A DNA stretch of 6,633 nucleotides from an uncultured Oscillospiraceae bacterium (GTDB lineage: Bacteria; Bacillota; Clostridia; Oscillospirales; Acutalibacteraceae). The notes beneath the pieces were generated by a model. That model did not search any database, was not told the origin of the DNA, and saw only the letters and a list, made by a program, of their open reading frames with translations. Below, piece after piece: positions 5,779 through 6,633 of the stretch. The number at the start of each line of letters is the position of its first letter. The stretch's first letter is position 1. Location: positions 1 through 6,633 of the forward strand of contig USBH01000094.1 in the NCBI GenBank assembly GCA_900552925.1. Direction: 5' to 3'. The translations under genes and the position numbers were made by a program.

Positions 5779-5796
5779 TGCGGCCCGAAAGCCGCA
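5779..5796 (+). promoter_or_regulatory. Small hairpin between the two permease genes
   Basis: TGCGGC (5779-5784) pairs with GCCGCA (5791-5796) around CCGAAA, ending seven bases before the AGGAGG (5804-5809) of the second permease. A T6 run (5770-5775) lies on its 5' side, the wrong side for a terminator in this direction. It may influence mRNA processing or translation of the second permease. Confidence 0.4.
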
Positions 5797-5814
5797 AGGA
5801 TACAGGAGGCTGAA

Positions 5815-6465
5815 ATGAAAGGCTTGCTCTTCAAGGATTGGGTCATGCTCCGAAAGCACGGCGGCGTCTTCTTGCTCTTTGCGCTGGCCCTGCTGGGCGC
5901 GTCGGCGCTGGACGGCGGCATTGCAGGGATGCTCTGCGCCGGCGGGCTGGCCGGCGCGGCGCTCCCGGTCACGCTGATGAACGGCGACGAGCAGAACGGC
6001 TGGAGCACGTTCTGCCGCGCGCTGCCGTATTCCGCGGCGCAGCTTGTCTCCGCAAAATATGTGCTTGTGCTCCTGCTCTCCGCGGCGCTGGCGCTGGCCG
6101 GGGGTCTGGCGCAGGGGATCCGCGCCGTTTGGACGGGCGGGTTCGATCTGCCGTCTGTGCTCGGCGGCGCGGGCGCGGCCGCCGCGATGTGCGGGCTGGC
6201 ACCGGCGATGCAGCTTCCGGTCCTGTTTCGGTTCGGTGTGGAAAAGGGCGAGCGGGTCTGCGTTGCGCAGATCGGCGTGCTGCTGCTTCTCCTGCTGCTG
6301 GCTGCGCTGGCCGTGCAGGGGGTGCCGGTCTGGGCCGCGGGATTTCCGGTAAATCTGCCGCGCGTGGGGCCCGGTGCGCTCGCCGCGGCGCTGTGCGCCG
6401 CCGACGCCGTCCTGTTCCCGCTGTCGTGGCTGCTTTCGGTTCGGCTGTGCCGGCGACATTTGTAA
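5815..6465 (+). CDS. ABC-2-type transporter permease, second paralogue
   Basis: Integral membrane protein (216 aa) and clear paralogue of the preceding permease. Shared blocks sit at nearly the same positions: MKGLLFKDW (1-9), DEQNGWSTFCRALPYSAAQL (58-77, with PYSAAQLVS at 71-79 in both proteins), FRFGVEKG (138-145) and LSWLLS (203-208). About six hydrophobic segments are expected. It is some 11 residues longer, mostly in the last third (about 168-190), and more Ala/Leu/Gly-rich than its partner. It probably forms a heterodimer with the first permease, energised by the ATPase at 4257. The ribosome-binding site AGGAGG (5804-5809) is five bases from the ATG. It is the last gene of the operon; I see no clear terminator in the short space before the next promoter. 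Confidence 0.9.
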   Translation: MKGLLFKDWVMLRKHGGVFLLFALALLGASALDGGIAGMLCAGGLAGAALPVTLMNGDEQNGWSTFCRALPYSAAQLVSAKYVLVLLLSAALALAGGLAQGIRAVWTGGFDLPSVLGGAGAAAAMCGLAPAMQLPVLFRFGVEKGERVCVAQIGVLLLLLLLAALAVQGVPVWAAGFPVNLPRVGPGALAAALCAADAVLFPLSWLLSVRLCRRHL

Positions 6466-6468
6466 AAT

Positions 6469-6503
6469 TTGTCGTTGAATCCGCCCGCCGAATATGATAA
6501 AAT
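6469..6503 (+). promoter_or_regulatory. Putative promoter for the truncated downstream gene
   Basis: Two overlapping readings are possible: TTGTCG (6469-6474) with TATGAT (6493-6498) at 18 bases, or TTGAAT (6475-6480) with TAAAAT (6498-6503) at 17 bases. Both give a start near 6504-6510. It begins only a few bases after the permease stop codon, marking a new transcription unit. Confidence 0.6.
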
Positions 6504-6527
6504 GTCCTTACGTAAAGATGGAATGAA

Positions 6528-6548
6528 CGCCGCAGGCCAGACGCGGCG
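6528..6548 (+). promoter_or_regulatory. Leader hairpin upstream of the truncated gene
   Basis: CGCCGC (6528-6533) pairs with GCGGCG (6543-6548) around a nine-base loop and is followed directly by the purine-rich GAGAGGG (6549-6555), a likely ribosome-binding site. The arrangement closely resembles the GlyRS leader at 2082-2108. Confidence 0.5.
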
Positions 6549-6567
6549 GAGAGGGAATGGTTATAGT

Positions 6568-6584
6568 ATGAAATCTGTAAGGAC
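6568..6584 (+). CDS. Start of an unidentified gene, cut by the adapter
   Basis: ATG at 6568 opens a frame reading MKSVR before genomic sequence ends at 6584. Support is positional only: a promoter-like region at 6469-6503, a leader hairpin, and a purine-rich site (6549-6555) about 12 bases upstream. An earlier ATG at 6557 gives only MVIV and a stop. Too little remains to suggest a product. Confidence 0.45.
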
Positions 6585-6633
6585 CTGTCTCTTATACACA
6601 TCTGACGCTGCCGACGAATTAGACGGTGTAGAT
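6585..6633 (-). other. Nextera i5-side adapter remnant with index (non-genomic)
   Basis: Bases 6585-6617 are the reverse complement of the same 33-base adapter seen at 5-37, beginning with the 19-bp Tn5 mosaic end (6585-6603). ATTAGACG (6618-6625) is the reverse complement of CGTCTAAT, which I recall as Nextera XT index S510. GTGTAGAT (6626-6633) is the start of the reverse-complemented P5 sequence. The two ends together form an inverted repeat that could be mistaken for a transposon. Confidence 0.97.

Noticed and set aside
5761..5800. Terminator between the two permeases
   Set aside because: The T run precedes the hairpin and does not follow it, and a good ribosome-binding site comes next, so read-through is expected.
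5191..5814. Open frame upstream of the second permease
   Set aside because: It is the out-of-frame shadow of the first permease. AGGAGG at 5804-5809 fixes the start at 5815.
1..6633. Terminal 19-bp Tn5 mosaic-end inverted repeats suggesting a composite transposon
   Set aside because: The repeats continue into Nextera adapter, an index and P5 sequence, and there is no transposase gene. They come from library preparation.

Overview
This is a GC-rich bacterial contig, probably a metagenome assembly. The gene set suggests a high-GC Bacillota, most likely Clostridia: a single-chain alpha2-type glycyl-tRNA synthetase, a Bacillus-like ThiT behind a TPP riboswitch with a transcription terminator, and a short YtrA-type GntR regulator heading an ABC exporter operon. 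The taxonomic call is inference.

Both ends are not genomic. Bases 1-37 and 6585-6633 match Illumina Nextera (Tn5 tagmentation) adapter in opposite orientations, including the 19-bp mosaic end and an 8-base i5 index. Only about 38-6584 is biological. The two end genes are cut at these junctions.

Layout: (1) 38-979, minus strand, a TrmA/RlmD-family rRNA uracil-C5 methyltransferase, cut before its catalytic C-terminus. (2) 980-1365, a divergent intergenic region with a promoter for the methyltransferase, a plus-strand terminator-like hairpin, a strong promoter, a TPP riboswitch and its terminator. (3) 1366-1962, thiT, the thiamine-binding S-component of an ECF transporter, with its own terminator. 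(4) 2117-3508, glycyl-tRNA synthetase, with an extended -10 promoter, a short leader hairpin and downstream terminators. (5) 3654-6465, a four-gene operon: GntR repressor, ABC ATPase and two paralogous ABC-2 permeases. Its promoter carries a perfect 12-bp-arm palindrome over the -10 element. (6) 6466-6584, a probable promoter, a leader hairpin and the first codons of another gene, cut by the adapter.

The methyltransferase, ThiT and GlyRS are housekeeping genes. The accessory part is the GntR-ABC operon. It reads as a self-repressed export system: the regulator probably binds the palindrome and releases it on an unknown signal, giving expression of one ATPase and two small six-helix permeases that could form a heterodimeric channel. 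Related Bacillota systems respond to envelope stress or antimicrobial peptides, but nothing here identifies the substrate. I see no CRISPR array, tRNA, rRNA, phage gene or real insertion sequence, and no clearly undescribed system; the operator and the repeated leader-hairpin motif are the most useful leads.
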